A stretch of DNA of 64,000 bases from Desulfonatronovibrio magnus (GCF_000934755.1 NZ_KN882180.1:1-64000); one strand, 5' to 3'. Positions 43,306 to 53,373 are shown, numbered from the stretch's first letter. A program made the numbers and translations. Notes: generated by a model from the letters alone, not told the origin.

Positions 43306-44163
43306 ATGACCCGCTTTTTTGTCAATCTCCCATTAAGTTACAATCTTACTCAGCCTGATACATTTGATTTTTTCAGACACAACGCAGTATCTCCAGAGTT
43401 AGGCTTAGATCTGCTGACCCTTGAGGTTTACTCCACCGCTCACCATAAGATAACAGCTGGAAAGTTTGAACATCAGAAATTAAAAACAGCTGTGCATATG
43501 CCTTTTATCGATCTCAAACCGGGCAGTCCTGACAACTATATTCATGAGGCCAGCATCAGAAGGCTGAAAGAGGCGGTTGCATTTGCAAAGCTTTACTCTC
43601 CAGAACATATCATTGCACATACAGGATATGTTCCCAATGTTTATAACGGCCATTACAGCCGATGGATAGAGAATTCTCTTATCGCCTGGCGGGCAATCCT
43701 TGATGAAGCAGGCGACATTCCTGTTTATCTGGAAAATGTATATGAGCAGGATCCGACGGAGATAGGAGACTTACTTTCTGAACTTGGAGGCAGGGCTGGA
43801 TTCTGTTTTGATCTTGGGCACTGGTTCAGCTTTGGGGGCGGTAAAAAGGGTGGTGATCTGACCAGTTGGCTGCAGGGTCTGGGGCCCTATCTGCGTCACC
43901 TCCATCTGCATGACAATGATGGCTTGCATGATGAACATCTCGGACTTGGAACCGGTAAGATTCCCTTTGTCGAGCTTTTTGCCGGACTTGAATTGTTAGA
44001 TCTTTGTCCTGGGTTTACTCTTGAACCACACAGCCCGTATGACTTTGAAAAGAGTCTGGAGTTCATCTGCCAGAGGCAATACTGGTTCAGCCTGTTGGGA
44101 TTCAAGAAGAATGACTTTGATCATATTCACAGACTGAAGTCACGAGTTCAGACTTTGAGATAG
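43306..44163 (+). CDS. Sugar-phosphate isomerase/epimerase-like TIM-barrel protein
   Basis: The 285-residue product has the AP endonuclease 2-type barrel: LKTAVHMPFIDLKPG, HIIAHTGYVPN, PVYLENVYE, AGFCFDLGHW and LRHLHLHDNDGLHDEH, each contributing metal ligands (His, Glu, Asp, His). It is probably a sugar isomerase or a metal-dependent hydrolase. Its last 62 bp overlap the opposite-facing RluA-type gene. Confidence 0.8.
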   Translation: MTRFFVNLPLSYNLTQPDTFDFFRHNAVSPELGLDLLTLEVYSTAHHKITAGKFEHQKLKTAVHMPFIDLKPGSPDNYIHEASIRRLKEAVAFAKLYSPEHIIAHTGYVPNVYNGHYSRWIENSLIAWRAILDEAGDIPVYLENVYEQDPTEIGDLLSELGGRAGFCFDLGHWFSFGGGKKGGDLTSWLQGLGPYLRHLHLHDNDGLHDEHLGLGTGKIPFVELFAGLELLDLCPGFTLEPHSPYDFEKSLEFICQRQYWFSLLGFKKNDFDHIHRLKSRVQTLR

Positions 44164-45025
44164 AGAGATATAATTCCGGATTAAACCTTCCTTCCCAGTC
44201 TGGCAGATGAGTGAAACTTTTTTTTCCCCAGTTTAGTCTGAAACTGTGCAGGTACATGGTTTTGCATTCTTTGTCTGTATGTTCTGTATCTCCAATAATT
44301 GGATGACCTTTTTGAGCTAGATGCAGTCTTATCTGATGAGTGCGCCCAGTATATATTCTGACCCTTAACAATGACATATCCTCAAAGCCGGCCACTACAG
44401 TTATTGAGCTTCGGGCTTCTTTTCCCCGGCTATCCACCCTTGCCCCAAGATGATCTTTTAGAATGCCTGCCTTAATTTCTGCAATATTTGCATCCCATTT
44501 CCCCTGAACCCATGCAAGATATTCTTTGCAGAACCCGGGTTGGTTCCAGATGCTCTGGATGTATCGCAACCATTTATAAGATTTGGCAAACAGTATTATG
44601 CCGGTGGTGTTTTTATCAAGCCTGTGCGCAGGTGTAGGTGCAAAAACAGCATGACTGTAAGCTGCATGAACACGCGTTACAAGGCTGTCGTTATGATATG
44701 TTCCAGGGTGAACCGGAAGTCCGGGAGGCTTGTCAAGGACAAGATATTCATGTGATTCATAAATTATATCAATGGGTCCGGCATCAGAGGTATCAGTTTT
44801 TGCTGATGAAGAGTGGGGGGGTACTCTTATTTCATCTGCAGCACAGACCCGTTGGAAAGGTTTGCATCTGCCTTTGTTCACCCGGACCTGGCCAGTCCTG
44901 ATAAACTTCATTATGGCTGATCTGGGTATATCACGTCCAAGTTTTCGTTGCAGGTACGAAAATAGTTTCTGGCCGGATTCCTGTTCACTTACCTCATAGT
45001 ATTTGACCTGGCTTGAGGTTTTCAT
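44102..45025 (-). CDS. RluA/RluD-family pseudouridine synthase
   Basis: The 307-residue protein has an S4 domain (about 15-70, MKFIRTGQVRVNKGR) and the synthase domain with the catalytic aspartate in HRLDKNTTGI (about 137-146), YLVLDKPPGLPVHPG and RVRIYTGRTHQIRLHL. It modifies rRNA or tRNA uridines. The 3' end overlaps the TIM-barrel gene by 62 bp on the other strand. Confidence 0.93.
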   Translation of the reverse strand: MKTSSQVKYYEVSEQESGQKLFSYLQRKLGRDIPRSAIMKFIRTGQVRVNKGRCKPFQRVCAADEIRVPPHSSSAKTDTSDAGPIDIIYESHEYLVLDKPPGLPVHPGTYHNDSLVTRVHAAYSHAVFAPTPAHRLDKNTTGIILFAKSYKWLRYIQSIWNQPGFCKEYLAWVQGKWDANIAEIKAGILKDHLGARVDSRGKEARSSITVVAGFEDMSLLRVRIYTGRTHQIRLHLAQKGHPIIGDTEHTDKECKTMYLHSFRLNWGKKSFTHLPDWEGRFNPELYLSISKSELVTSVCEYDQSHSS

Positions 45026-45120
45026 TTTTTACGTGCTCTGCTGGGGCGGGCCGGACCGAACCTGTCAGTAACGCCTCGCCCCGAATCAAAATCAGGGTTG
45101 AGATGTCCGGCAACTTATTT

Positions 45121-46737
45121 TTATTGCTCTCTCCGGCCCATGGTTTCGGAGTCCAGCTTATATGCAAGCACTATAGTGCCCCGGTCCTGAAGACCTGTAA
45201 TGCCCGGGTGCGTATTGACCAGTACTACAAGGTCTTTCTGGCCGTCGCCGTCAAAATCAAATAGTCCAAAATCCATGATTCCAGCTCTGATTTTTCTGGT
45301 ATTCCAGTGAACATTTAAACCAATATCATCCCAGAACATTGCTCTGATTTCACCTTCAGGAAAGTTTCTGTGGCGAGCGAATATCCTTGTCATGCCGGCA
45401 AAATGCTTGTGGACAAGCAGGGTATAGTCTCTTGAATCTCCTATTCTGGCAGGCAACAGTCTTGTGGGTATATAGTAGTAATTTGGATCAACATCACTTC
45501 CGCGACCAAGGCCCGGCATAGTGTCATGTATTTCTATACCCAGCCTTGATCCAGCATATTCTTCAGTTGTGCTGTATCGCAGATTATGAGTGGAGCTGTA
45601 AACTTTCAGAATATCATTCTCAGCCAGGACAATGAGGTGGTCATCATCTTGTGGAAAGTAGGTGAAGTTAAAAACATTGGCGTTAGGTGGCAGAGATATT
45701 CTTGGCCCCAACTCAGGGCCGTCACTGGTCATAATGACTTCCTGTACCGAGTTGGGGTTGAAGAGTCTGGATCCGCTTGCAGGTCTCTGGCCGATAATGG
45801 CTGGCCTGTAATGAGGTGGAAGCATGACTATATTCATGTAAAATGGAATTCGCTGATGCAGGGTTGTGAACTCATCATTTTCAAACTTGAGAATAAGTGA
45901 TCTAGCCCGTTCATCCTGCATTGCTGAGATGATTAATTCATCATTACCGTCTCTATTGATATCATAGGCGTTGATGTTGAGAGGCTGGTATGTCAGGGGA
46001 ATTTCATAAGTATCAACAGGCATCATTCTGCCTTCCTGGAGCCGATAAGCATGGACATGGCGATCTCCAAGAATGAAAATAGTTTTGGTTCCGCTGGATT
46101 TAGACGAACCCAGAGCAATGCCTACACTGGAAAAAGATAAAGTCTGGCTTCTCCACCTCCCAGCGGCGTAAGGATCATCTTCAAATCGGAAATGCGGACT
46201 GACAAAAACATCGGCTTCTGCAGGTCGGGCAGGTGGTGCCGGGGTATCTGCAACGACCTCTTCCTGAGCAACGACAGTTTGCTCAGGAAGAGCCTGGCTG
46301 AGCAGGCTGGAGGCAACCTGCTCAAGAGAAGGAATAAGTTCAGACAGGGACGGCTGCTTAAGGATAGGTTCTAAAGGACCCTGAATGGATGCAGAAAATA
46401 CATCAAGGCTGGCTTCTCTATCCATTATAGTTACATTGCCATATACAATGTAGTCAGCTCCCAGCATGGAGCGGATTTCCTGAGCCTGAGCTGTTGTATG
46501 GGGCAATTCCTGTACACGCTGATTGATTTGGCCGGCAGGAATTGATGAACTTTGACCAGCTCTGGTTAAACGTGAACTTAGCATGGACTGAATGCCCTGG
46601 GCAAGATATTGGTATTCCTGTGGTCCATGGACTTCAAAAGGAAGAACAGCAAAAGTCTTTTCTGACTGACTCCATGCCTGTCCAGCACTGAGTAAAAAGG
46701 CCAGAAAACTATAGAGTAAAATTCTTAATAGCATCAT
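45121..46737 (-). CDS. Periplasmic protein: TolB-N-like domain plus FG-GAP propeller repeats
   Basis: The 538-residue protein has a signal peptide, an N-terminal alpha/beta domain (FAVLPFEVHGPQEYQYLAQG, LGADYIVYGNV, about 28-120) like TolB/FlgT N-domains, a Pro-rich linker and then FG-GAP-type repeats with Ca-binding loops (DINRDGNDEL, DFDGDGQKDL). It probably anchors at the outer membrane. The specific role is unknown. A decayed D module (45040-45073) lies downstream. Confidence 0.72.
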   Translation of the reverse strand: MMLLRILLYSFLAFLLSAGQAWSQSEKTFAVLPFEVHGPQEYQYLAQGIQSMLSSRLTRAGQSSSIPAGQINQRVQELPHTTAQAQEIRSMLGADYIVYGNVTIMDREASLDVFSASIQGPLEPILKQPSLSELIPSLEQVASSLLSQALPEQTVVAQEEVVADTPAPPARPAEADVFVSPHFRFEDDPYAAGRWRSQTLSFSSVGIALGSSKSSGTKTIFILGDRHVHAYRLQEGRMMPVDTYEIPLTYQPLNINAYDINRDGNDELIISAMQDERARSLILKFENDEFTTLHQRIPFYMNIVMLPPHYRPAIIGQRPASGSRLFNPNSVQEVIMTSDGPELGPRISLPPNANVFNFTYFPQDDDHLIVLAENDILKVYSSTHNLRYSTTEEYAGSRLGIEIHDTMPGLGRGSDVDPNYYYIPTRLLPARIGDSRDYTLLVHKHFAGMTRIFARHRNFPEGEIRAMFWDDIGLNVHWNTRKIRAGIMDFGLFDFDGDGQKDLVVLVNTHPGITGLQDRGTIVLAYKLDSETMGRREQ

Positions 46738-47090
46738 TTCCTCCGAACAAGATGTCTTAATTAATGTGTAATAGTTCAGGCGCAGGTGTACGGCCCGGGG
46801 ACGTTTTTCTTTTCAGCATCACTTATATGCAACCCATATATCCCTGGCAGTAATCGGACTGTGCACAGCCATGGCCCAGGCGTTTATGATAAAGCTAAAT
46901 TTATTCACTGATAATTCAACAGTTCAAAAATGATCCTGCAAAAAAAAACACTTAAGTTTCGCTGGACCATTAATGTTTGTCAACTTAAATTCTTGGCAAT
47001 GCTGGTGGCAATGAAATCCTTTGTCAGGATCTAAGAATTTTAAGATAAACTTTAACCTGCCACTATAGCGGCATTTTTCGAGGATAATAT
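46738..47090. other. Intergenic stretch, no gene recognised
   Basis: Divergent promoter region between the FG-GAP gene and the rRNA methyltransferase gene; no clear promoter, repeat copy or RNA was seen. Confidence 0.5.
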
Positions 47091-48341
47091 ATGAAGTCAG
47101 ATAGTCGGTCCAGGCGCTGGTTTCGCCTTTGCTGCAGCAAAGGTGAGCGATCAGACGTACTGAGCCTGTTGCACAATGAAGGTTTTGAGTTTGCTGACTT
47201 TTCGGGTGATACTGAAATTATGTGTTTTACGTCTGGTGGAAATCCTCCCGGGGGTTCTCTAACCAACTATTTCGGGCTGATCTATATTCAGGACATTTCA
47301 TCAATGCTGCCGGCCATGTTGCTTAATCCAGAGCCTGGGGCGGCAGTGCTGGACATGTGTGCCAGTCCAGGCAGCAAGGCCGGTCAGCTGGCTCAAATGG
47401 TTGGTTCCAATGGGCTGGTGGTGGCCAATGAACCAAACAGAACCAGGCTTGCAACACTAAGAGCGAATATCAGGCGTCTTAATCTGACCAATGTTGTAAC
47501 TACAGGATATCTGGGACAGAACTTTCCTGACAGGAACATCAGCTTTGATTATATTTTACTTGATGTTCCATGCAGTGGATGGGGTACAGTGGATAAGAAT
47601 CCCGAGGTTTTGAAGATATGGTCACAGGATAAAACTGGTTCACTTGTGGGACTTCAAAGAATTTTATTAAAATCTGCTGCCTCCCTTCTTGCTCCTGGAG
47701 GGCGGTTGGTTTACTCTACATGCACCACCAATGAACAGGAAAACCAGGAGCAGATTAATTGGGCTCTGCAGGAACTTCCACTGCAGATACCTTCAGGCAA
47801 AAACTTGCTTCCACAAGAGATTGCTCAATGTTCACAAGAGATTTTTTCCGGAATGTTCAAAGTTATGGGCAGAAGGCTGGGAGGACAGGATTTTTTCATG
47901 GCTGCTTTAGAATCCACCAAGGCTGACCAGGATGGACAAAGGCCAATTCCAATGAAAAAAAACCGGGCTGAACAGGTTGCATTTACAAATGATATGCGGC
48001 AATTAACCCATGGAAGGTTGTGGAACTTTTCCGGAAAAGTTTTCTTTGTTCCTGAAAGAGCATGGGAATTTATTGGTGCTGGAGTTAATGCTGCAGGCCT
48101 TCATGCAGGCAAGAGAAGCAGGAATAACTTTCTGGTGTGGCCTGGTATGCGGGCTTTTCTTCCTGGTAAGGATTGCGGAACATATTACGCAGTCAGGGAT
48201 GTCTCTGAACTCAGGAGCTTAATCAATGGTCAAAGTCTCAGTGTTACAGGGGAAAGCAGGATGATTGGGTTATATTGGAATGATCTGGGGCTTGGCTGGG
48301 TGAAAATCAGGAAAAACAGGCTTTTCTGGTCGGATAGATAG
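47091..48341 (+). CDS. RsmF/NOL1-family RNA cytosine-5 methyltransferase
   Basis: The 416-residue product has a SAM-binding motif VLDMCASPGSKAGQLAQM, the motif DVPCSGWGT with the release cysteine, and VYSTCTTNEQENQEQI with the catalytic cysteine. A C-terminal RNA-binding domain follows at about 290-416. The length fits YebU/RsmF-like enzymes, which methylate 16S rRNA. Start: ATG with CGAGGA upstream. Confidence 0.9.
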   Translation: MKSDSRSRRWFRLCCSKGERSDVLSLLHNEGFEFADFSGDTEIMCFTSGGNPPGGSLTNYFGLIYIQDISSMLPAMLLNPEPGAAVLDMCASPGSKAGQLAQMVGSNGLVVANEPNRTRLATLRANIRRLNLTNVVTTGYLGQNFPDRNISFDYILLDVPCSGWGTVDKNPEVLKIWSQDKTGSLVGLQRILLKSAASLLAPGGRLVYSTCTTNEQENQEQINWALQELPLQIPSGKNLLPQEIAQCSQEIFSGMFKVMGRRLGGQDFFMAALESTKADQDGQRPIPMKKNRAEQVAFTNDMRQLTHGRLWNFSGKVFFVPERAWEFIGAGVNAAGLHAGKRSRNNFLVWPGMRAFLPGKDCGTYYAVRDVSELRSLINGQSLSVTGESRMIGLYWNDLGLGWVKIRKNRLFWSDR

Positions 48342-48416
48342 GGCTTCAGGCTTGGACCTGGCGGTTGTTCGTGCTGGACGCAGGCGAATACGTGAGTTTT
48401 TATGTGCAGCATGTAT

Positions 48417-48460
48417 AGTCAGGAGTCAGGAGTCAGGAGTCAGGGGGCAGGGGGGAACTT
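48417..48460. repeat. AGTCAGG tandem heptamers
   Basis: About four copies of CAGGAGT/AGTCAGG, then a G-rich run. Confidence 0.8.
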
Positions 48461-48492
48461 TTAACTCTCAAGATGAATAGTGCAGGAGAAGT

Positions 48493-49254
48493 ATGACTGG
48501 ACATAAACGAAGACTTGAACGTTTTTTTGATGTCAGGACACGCAAGACAATGATTTTGCCCATGGATCATGGAGTAAGCGAAGGCCTTGTGTCAGGATTA
48601 GATGATATGTCTAAGCTAATTTCCTCTTTAACCGACACTCAGGTTAAGGGGGTTGTTCTGCATAAAGGTACAGCAATGGAGCAAAGCGCTAACTTAAGCG
48701 TGAACCAGAATCTGGTGATTCACCTTTCAGCAGGTACCAAGCACGGGCTGCCATCATACGGCAGAGCACTGGTCTGCTCCATTCAGGAGGCCCTGCGCAT
48801 TGGTGCTGATGCTGTTGCTGTACATATTAATATTGGTAATGATTTGGAAGACAGGATGCTTTCAGATCTTGGGCTTGTGGTTGATGAGGCGCACCAGCTT
48901 GGTGTTCCGGTGCTGGCCATGATTTATGCCCGGGGAGGACAGATTATTAATGAGCTTGATCCTCATCTTGTGGCGCATTGCATCCGAATTGGTTCTGAAC
49001 TCGGTGCTGACATAATTAAGGTTCCATATAGCGGAGACAAAAAGATTTTTAACAGGGCAGTAAAATCAGTGTCCACGCCTGTTGTTATCGCTGGTGGCCC
49101 AAAGCAGGATGACTTTGAAAGTTTTCTGAATATGGTTGATGACAGTATCGAATGCGGTGCAGCAGGGGTCAGCATAGGCAGAAATATTTTTCAGCAGCCT
49201 GATCCTGTTTCGGCTATAGATAAGCTTTGGAAAAGAATAGCAGTAACAGGTTAG
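48493..49254 (+). CDS. 2-amino-3,7-dideoxy-D-threo-hept-6-ulosonate (ADTH) synthase
   Basis: The 253-residue class I aldolase of the DhnA/DeoC-LacD superfamily begins the alternative (archaeal-type) route to 3-dehydroquinate. The active-site lysines are seen at VLHKGTAM and IIKVPYSGD; PMDHGVSEG and GAAGVSIGRNIFQQ are family signatures. This route is typical of Desulfovibrio-like bacteria. The aroK gene at 58027 uses the same pathway. Confidence 0.88.
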   Translation: MTGHKRRLERFFDVRTRKTMILPMDHGVSEGLVSGLDDMSKLISSLTDTQVKGVVLHKGTAMEQSANLSVNQNLVIHLSAGTKHGLPSYGRALVCSIQEALRIGADAVAVHINIGNDLEDRMLSDLGLVVDEAHQLGVPVLAMIYARGGQIINELDPHLVAHCIRIGSELGADIIKVPYSGDKKIFNRAVKSVSTPVVIAGGPKQDDFESFLNMVDDSIECGAAGVSIGRNIFQQPDPVSAIDKLWKRIAVTG

Positions 49255-49299
49255 TAACTTACTCCTGAAGCTTTGTCATAAAAAACAAGAAAATTTGAA

Positions 49300-49410
49300 C
49301 TGCTTTCTTCCTTTGCGCCCTTTGCGTCTTGAGTGAGTCTTCGAACGGGCGGTTAAAATATCTTTTTTTGGGTTGTGGGCACAGCCCGCGTTAGATTTTT
49401 GATTTTTGAA
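49300..49410 (+). repeat. F-type repeat, uninterrupted copy
   Basis: CTTTCTTCCTTTGCGCCCTT, then GTCTTGAGTGAGTCTTCG and a GGGTTGTGGGCACAGCCC hairpin. It matches 31118-31372, where the double-hairpin elements interrupt the block, and so acts as an empty site. The rest up to 49505 shows no gene. Confidence 0.8.
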
Positions 49411-49505
49411 TGTAACATGGAATTTGCAGTGTCTGCCCCTGCTTTGATTAAAGTAAGGCGAAACTATTTTGGATTTCGCAGGTGGTTATCCTGAATGAGG
49501 TATAA

Positions 49506-50741
49506 ATGAAGGATTTTTTCAATATCATAAAAGTTAATGATTTTTTTTCCATACTTAAGAGACATCCTGTACTGGACAGTGTTGAGACAGAACTGGGTGA
49601 GGCTGGAGGGAGTTTTTCATCTGTTGATATTTTTGCTCCAGAAGATCTTCCTGCAACAGACAGGTCATCCATGGATGGCTACGCTGTAAGGTTTAAAGAT
49701 ACTTTTGGAGCAGGTGACTCCAATCCTGCCTATCTTGAGCTTTGTGAAAATATTGGCATTAATGCTGTATCCCTGCATGAACTAAAGCCAGGGCATTGCG
49801 CAGGCATTGTCACAGGCGCGACTTTACCTCCGGGTGCGGACAGTGTGGTAATGGTGGAGTATGCCCATGATATGGGAGAGGGATCAATTGAAATAAGAAG
49901 GCCTGTTGCTCCGTGGGAAAATGTTATGCTCAAAGGGGAAGATATTAAAAGCGGAGAACAGGTTCTTGGCGCTGGGGAGCAGATATCTTACCGCAAGATG
50001 GGGCTTCTTGCTGCTTTGGGTATTGAAAAGTTATCTGTTTACCAAAGACCTGCAGTGGGAGTCATTTCTACAGGCGATGAACTGGTGGAGATCAGCATGA
50101 GACCCTTGCCGGGATGCATCAGGGATATCAACTCCTTAGCTCTGGGGCAATTGTTGCGTGAGAATGGCTGTAATCCCACCATATACCAGATAGTACCTGA
50201 CAGTGAATCCCTGCTGGAAGCATCACTCAGGCGTGCTCTGAAAGAAAATGATGTGGTTCTCATATCAGGTGGAAGCTCAGTGGGAAATAGAGATTATACA
50301 GTGAGTGCCATGAATGCCGTCCCAGAGCTGGAAATTCTGGTTCATGGAGTTGCAATCAGTCCGGGCAAACCGACGATTTTTGCTGCCAGGGGCAATAAAT
50401 GCGTGTGGGGATTACCAGGTCAGGCCGGATCTGCCCAGGTTGTCATGCTGGCCCTGGTAATACCTTTTCTTAAGCATTTGCAAGGTGATCCAGATCCTTT
50501 TAATCCAAGAGAGGAACTCATGGTCAGAGCCAGCCTGTCACGGAATATTGCGTCAAAATACGGTCGCGAAGACCATATCCGGGTCAGGTTGGAGAAGAGT
50601 AATGGTCAGGTTTTTGCTGTGCCTGTGACAGGCAAGTCCGGTCTTTTGAAAACATTGCTCAAGGCCGATGGATTGATAAAAATTCCGGATAACTGCGAAG
50701 GGCTGTCTGAAAATGATGAGGTTCTGGTCAGGTTGTTTTAG
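49506..50741 (+). CDS. moeA: Molybdopterin molybdenumtransferase
   Basis: The 411-residue MoeA/GlnA-type enzyme inserts Mo (or W) into the pterin cofactor. Signatures SSMDGYAV, VTGATLPPGADSVVMVEYA, STGDELV, SGGSSVGNRDY, ISPGKPTIFA and GLPGQAGSA are present. Such cofactors serve formate dehydrogenase and related oxidoreductases. The length is normal; it follows an AGGTATAA region without a strong ribosome site. Confidence 0.95.
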   Translation: MKDFFNIIKVNDFFSILKRHPVLDSVETELGEAGGSFSSVDIFAPEDLPATDRSSMDGYAVRFKDTFGAGDSNPAYLELCENIGINAVSLHELKPGHCAGIVTGATLPPGADSVVMVEYAHDMGEGSIEIRRPVAPWENVMLKGEDIKSGEQVLGAGEQISYRKMGLLAALGIEKLSVYQRPAVGVISTGDELVEISMRPLPGCIRDINSLALGQLLRENGCNPTIYQIVPDSESLLEASLRRALKENDVVLISGGSSVGNRDYTVSAMNAVPELEILVHGVAISPGKPTIFAARGNKCVWGLPGQAGSAQVVMLALVIPFLKHLQGDPDPFNPREELMVRASLSRNIASKYGREDHIRVRLEKSNGQVFAVPVTGKSGLLKTLLKADGLIKIPDNCEGLSENDEVLVRLF

Positions 50742-50765
50742 CGGGCTGCACCTATCCACATGTAA

Positions 50766-51605
50766 TTAACTTCTTGCTGAATAATAATGTATTGAACACC
50801 ATTCTCCTTCTTGTTCAACCGTGGGGTCTTTTAAGCCAAGTTTAGAATAAACAGATATTACCTCATGGGCCTGGTCTATGAGAATACCTGACAGAATAAG
50901 ATGGTATGAGTCATCAAGACAGGAAACCAGATGACTGGACAAATTTATAAGAGTGGAAGCCAGGATGTTGGCAAACACAAGGTTGAACCTTGTCTCAGAA
51001 TTCAAGGCGCTCAAACTGCCCTGAATCACCGAAATACAGTCTTCTACACGGTTAAGCTTCATATTTTCCACGGTATTGACAACAGCTTCCTGATCAATAT
51101 CCATGGCTAATCCCCTGTGACCCAATCGGGCAGCCCCAATGCTTAAAATGCCTGACCCGCATCCAAGGTCCAGAAAGTTGCACTTGGGCGGCATCATCCC
51201 GGTGCGTTGCAGCTTTGCCATGGTTTTGAGACAAAGTGCAGTCGTTGCGTGATGTCCGGTACCAAAGGCCATTTTGGGTGTAATCACAATTTTTATCATT
51301 TCTGTTTCTTTGCCAGCCAGCCAATGCGGTACAATGATGAATGTGCTGTGAATTTCAATGGGGGTGAAGTATTTTTTCCATTCTTCACTCCAGTCGGCTT
51401 CGTCTACCTCCTGACCGGAAAAAATAAAATTGTGGGGTAGTTTCTGAATAAGGGCCTTTATGTCCCGGGCTTTTTCCTGGCTTGAAAAATGGATGCTAAC
51501 TGCCCCGGAATCATGTTCTTCCCATCCCCAGGAGATGCGCTGGTGAAGCAGGGGCAGAAGGCTGTCCATGCCTTCAGAGCTGGAATGTATGGTCAGGGCA
51601 TACAT
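50766..51605 (-). CDS. prmA: Ribosomal protein L11 methyltransferase
   Basis: The 279-residue enzyme methylates L11. An N-terminal substrate domain (1-90) is followed by a SAM domain: MAFGTGHHATTALCL, DLGCGSGILSIGAARLG and VFANILASTLINL. The start codon follows the argD stop with no gap (TAA-ATG), so it is the third gene of a dut-argD-prmA run. Confidence 0.95.
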   Translation of the reverse strand: MYALTIHSSSEGMDSLLPLLHQRISWGWEEHDSGAVSIHFSSQEKARDIKALIQKLPHNFIFSGQEVDEADWSEEWKKYFTPIEIHSTFIIVPHWLAGKETEMIKIVITPKMAFGTGHHATTALCLKTMAKLQRTGMMPPKCNFLDLGCGSGILSIGAARLGHRGLAMDIDQEAVVNTVENMKLNRVEDCISVIQGSLSALNSETRFNLVFANILASTLINLSSHLVSCLDDSYHLILSGILIDQAHEVISVYSKLGLKDPTVEQEGEWCSIHYYSARS

Positions 51606-52817
51606 TTAAGGCTCACAAAGTTCTTTACTGCCCAGCAACTGGTCAAGGGCAACGGCAAATGATTTCAGGTGATCTTCTTCAATAATTAGAGGAGGCAGCA
51701 ACCTCAAAACTGTGTCCTGAGTCAGATTGAGAACAAAACCCTTTTCAAGCAGGGCCAGCCAAATCTTGTTGCCGGGAAAAGTTAGTTCTATTCCAACCAT
51801 AAGGCCTTGACCGCGAATTTCTCTGATTTTTTCAGGATGTCTTTTTTTTACATTTTCAAGTTCAGCTTGAAGCATGAGGCCCTTTTGAGCTGCCATACTG
51901 ATGATGTTATCTCGTTCTATAATTTCCAGGGTTTTAAGAGCAGCCATGCAGGATATGGGACTGCCGCCAAAGGTTGTTCCGTGAGTGCCCGGGCCAAAAG
52001 CAGAGGCAACATTATTTCGGGCCAGAACCGCACCCATGGGAAGGCCTCCTGCCAGTGCCTTGGCTGTGGTGATAATGTCCGGTTTCAGCTGGTAGTGTTC
52101 ATGAGCCCAGAACCTGCCTGTCCGGGCTATGCCGGTCTGAATCTCGTCCACAATGAGCAGCAGGTCATGCTTTTGACATAATTCACTAATTTTGGCGACA
52201 AAGCTTTTTGTTACAGGTTTTACTCCTCCCTCACCCTGGATTACCTCAATCATAATAGCTGCTGTATCTTTGGTGATGGATTGCTCAAGGTGCTGTTCAT
52301 CATTGAACCTGATAATTTTAAAACCCGGCAGAAGGGGGGCAAAGCCATCTTTGATTTTATCCTGACCGGTGGCGGTTAGCGTGGCCATAGTCCGGCCGTG
52401 AAAAGATCCTGTTAGAGTGATAATTTCAAACCGTGTTTGATTTTTAATTTTCTGCATATATCTGCGAGTCAGCTTAATGGCCCCTTCATTGGCCTCTGCT
52501 CCTGAGTTGCAGAAAAAAGCCTTGCTGTCCGGAAAGGTAGCTGTAAGCTTTCGGGCAAGCTGAATCTGTTCTTCCTGGTAAAACAGGTTGCTGACATGAA
52601 TAAGCTTTTCTGCCTGCTGCTTGATGGACTCTACAATTTCAGGATGACTGTGGCCAAGGTTACAGACCGAAATTCCTGCAAGCAGGTCTAAGTATTCCCT
52701 GTCTTCAAAATCATAAAGCTTACAGCCTTTGGCTTTTTTTACAGCAAGAGGATATCTTGCATAAGTTGGGCAGATATAATCGCTGGTATTTTTCTGGAAA
52801 AAATCCACTTCAGACAT
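51606..52817 (-). CDS. argD: Acetylornithine/succinyldiaminopimelate aminotransferase
   Basis: The start at 52817 (GGAG site) gives 403 residues; an upstream in-frame extension is unlikely. PLP-binding features: FCNSGAEANEGAIKL, GSFHGRTMATL, LLIVDEIQTGIARTG, and the lysine in ITTAKALAGGLPMGAV. It acts in arginine and possibly lysine synthesis. It lies 14 bp after dut. Confidence 0.95.
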   Translation of the reverse strand: MSEVDFFQKNTSDYICPTYARYPLAVKKAKGCKLYDFEDREYLDLLAGISVCNLGHSHPEIVESIKQQAEKLIHVSNLFYQEEQIQLARKLTATFPDSKAFFCNSGAEANEGAIKLTRRYMQKIKNQTRFEIITLTGSFHGRTMATLTATGQDKIKDGFAPLLPGFKIIRFNDEQHLEQSITKDTAAIMIEVIQGEGGVKPVTKSFVAKISELCQKHDLLLIVDEIQTGIARTGRFWAHEHYQLKPDIITTAKALAGGLPMGAVLARNNVASAFGPGTHGTTFGGSPISCMAALKTLEIIERDNIISMAAQKGLMLQAELENVKKRHPEKIREIRGQGLMVGIELTFPGNKIWLALLEKGFVLNLTQDTVLRLLPPLIIEEDHLKSFAVALDQLLGSKELCEP

Positions 52818-52831
52818 GATTGAAACTCCTG

Positions 52832-53293
52832 TTACATATTTCCAGTATGGCCAAACCCGCCAGATCCGCGGGTTGTAGCGCAAAGATCCTCTACTTTGGC
52901 AATATCTGCCTGATAAAAGGGCATAAAAACCAGCTGGGCTATGCGCTGGCCTCTTTTGACATGGTGTGTTTGCTGGGAGGTGTTGCGCAGGCAGACTAAT
53001 ATTTCGCCGCGATAATCCGGATCGATGACTCCCACACCCTGGCAGACCACCAGCCCTTTTTTGGTTCCCAGACCGCTGCGGGAAAAGATAAAGCCTGCTA
53101 CACCCGGATGCTGTGGCTCAATACTGATGCCAGCTGGAAAAAAAAAACTCTGGCCGGGTACAAGTTCCACAATTGATTCATCCATAAAGGCTCTCAGGTC
53201 AATGCCGGCTGACATGGATGTGGCATATTCAAGCCTGTTTCCAGATTGATCTGTCTGTCTTAAGAATTTTACCTTGACCGCGATACTATGCAT
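52832..53293 (-). CDS. dut: Deoxyuridine 5'-triphosphate nucleotidohydrolase
   Basis: Start at 53293 gives 153 residues, the usual trimeric dUTPase size. Motifs: AGIDLRAF (1), SRSGLGTK (2), GVIDPDYRGEI (3), GQRIAQLVF (4) and RGSGGFGHTG (5). It prevents uracil incorporation and supplies dUMP. The gene is the first of dut-argD-prmA. Confidence 0.96.
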   Translation of the reverse strand: MHSIAVKVKFLRQTDQSGNRLEYATSMSAGIDLRAFMDESIVELVPGQSFFFPAGISIEPQHPGVAGFIFSRSGLGTKKGLVVCQGVGVIDPDYRGEILVCLRNTSQQTHHVKRGQRIAQLVFMPFYQADIAKVEDLCATTRGSGGFGHTGNM

Positions 53294-53373
53294 TGTCGTT
53301 CCTTTTGTCTTGCGAGTAAAATATGGCCGATTGATAACCTTGAGTGGAAAAACCTGCAAGGATTAAATTTTAA

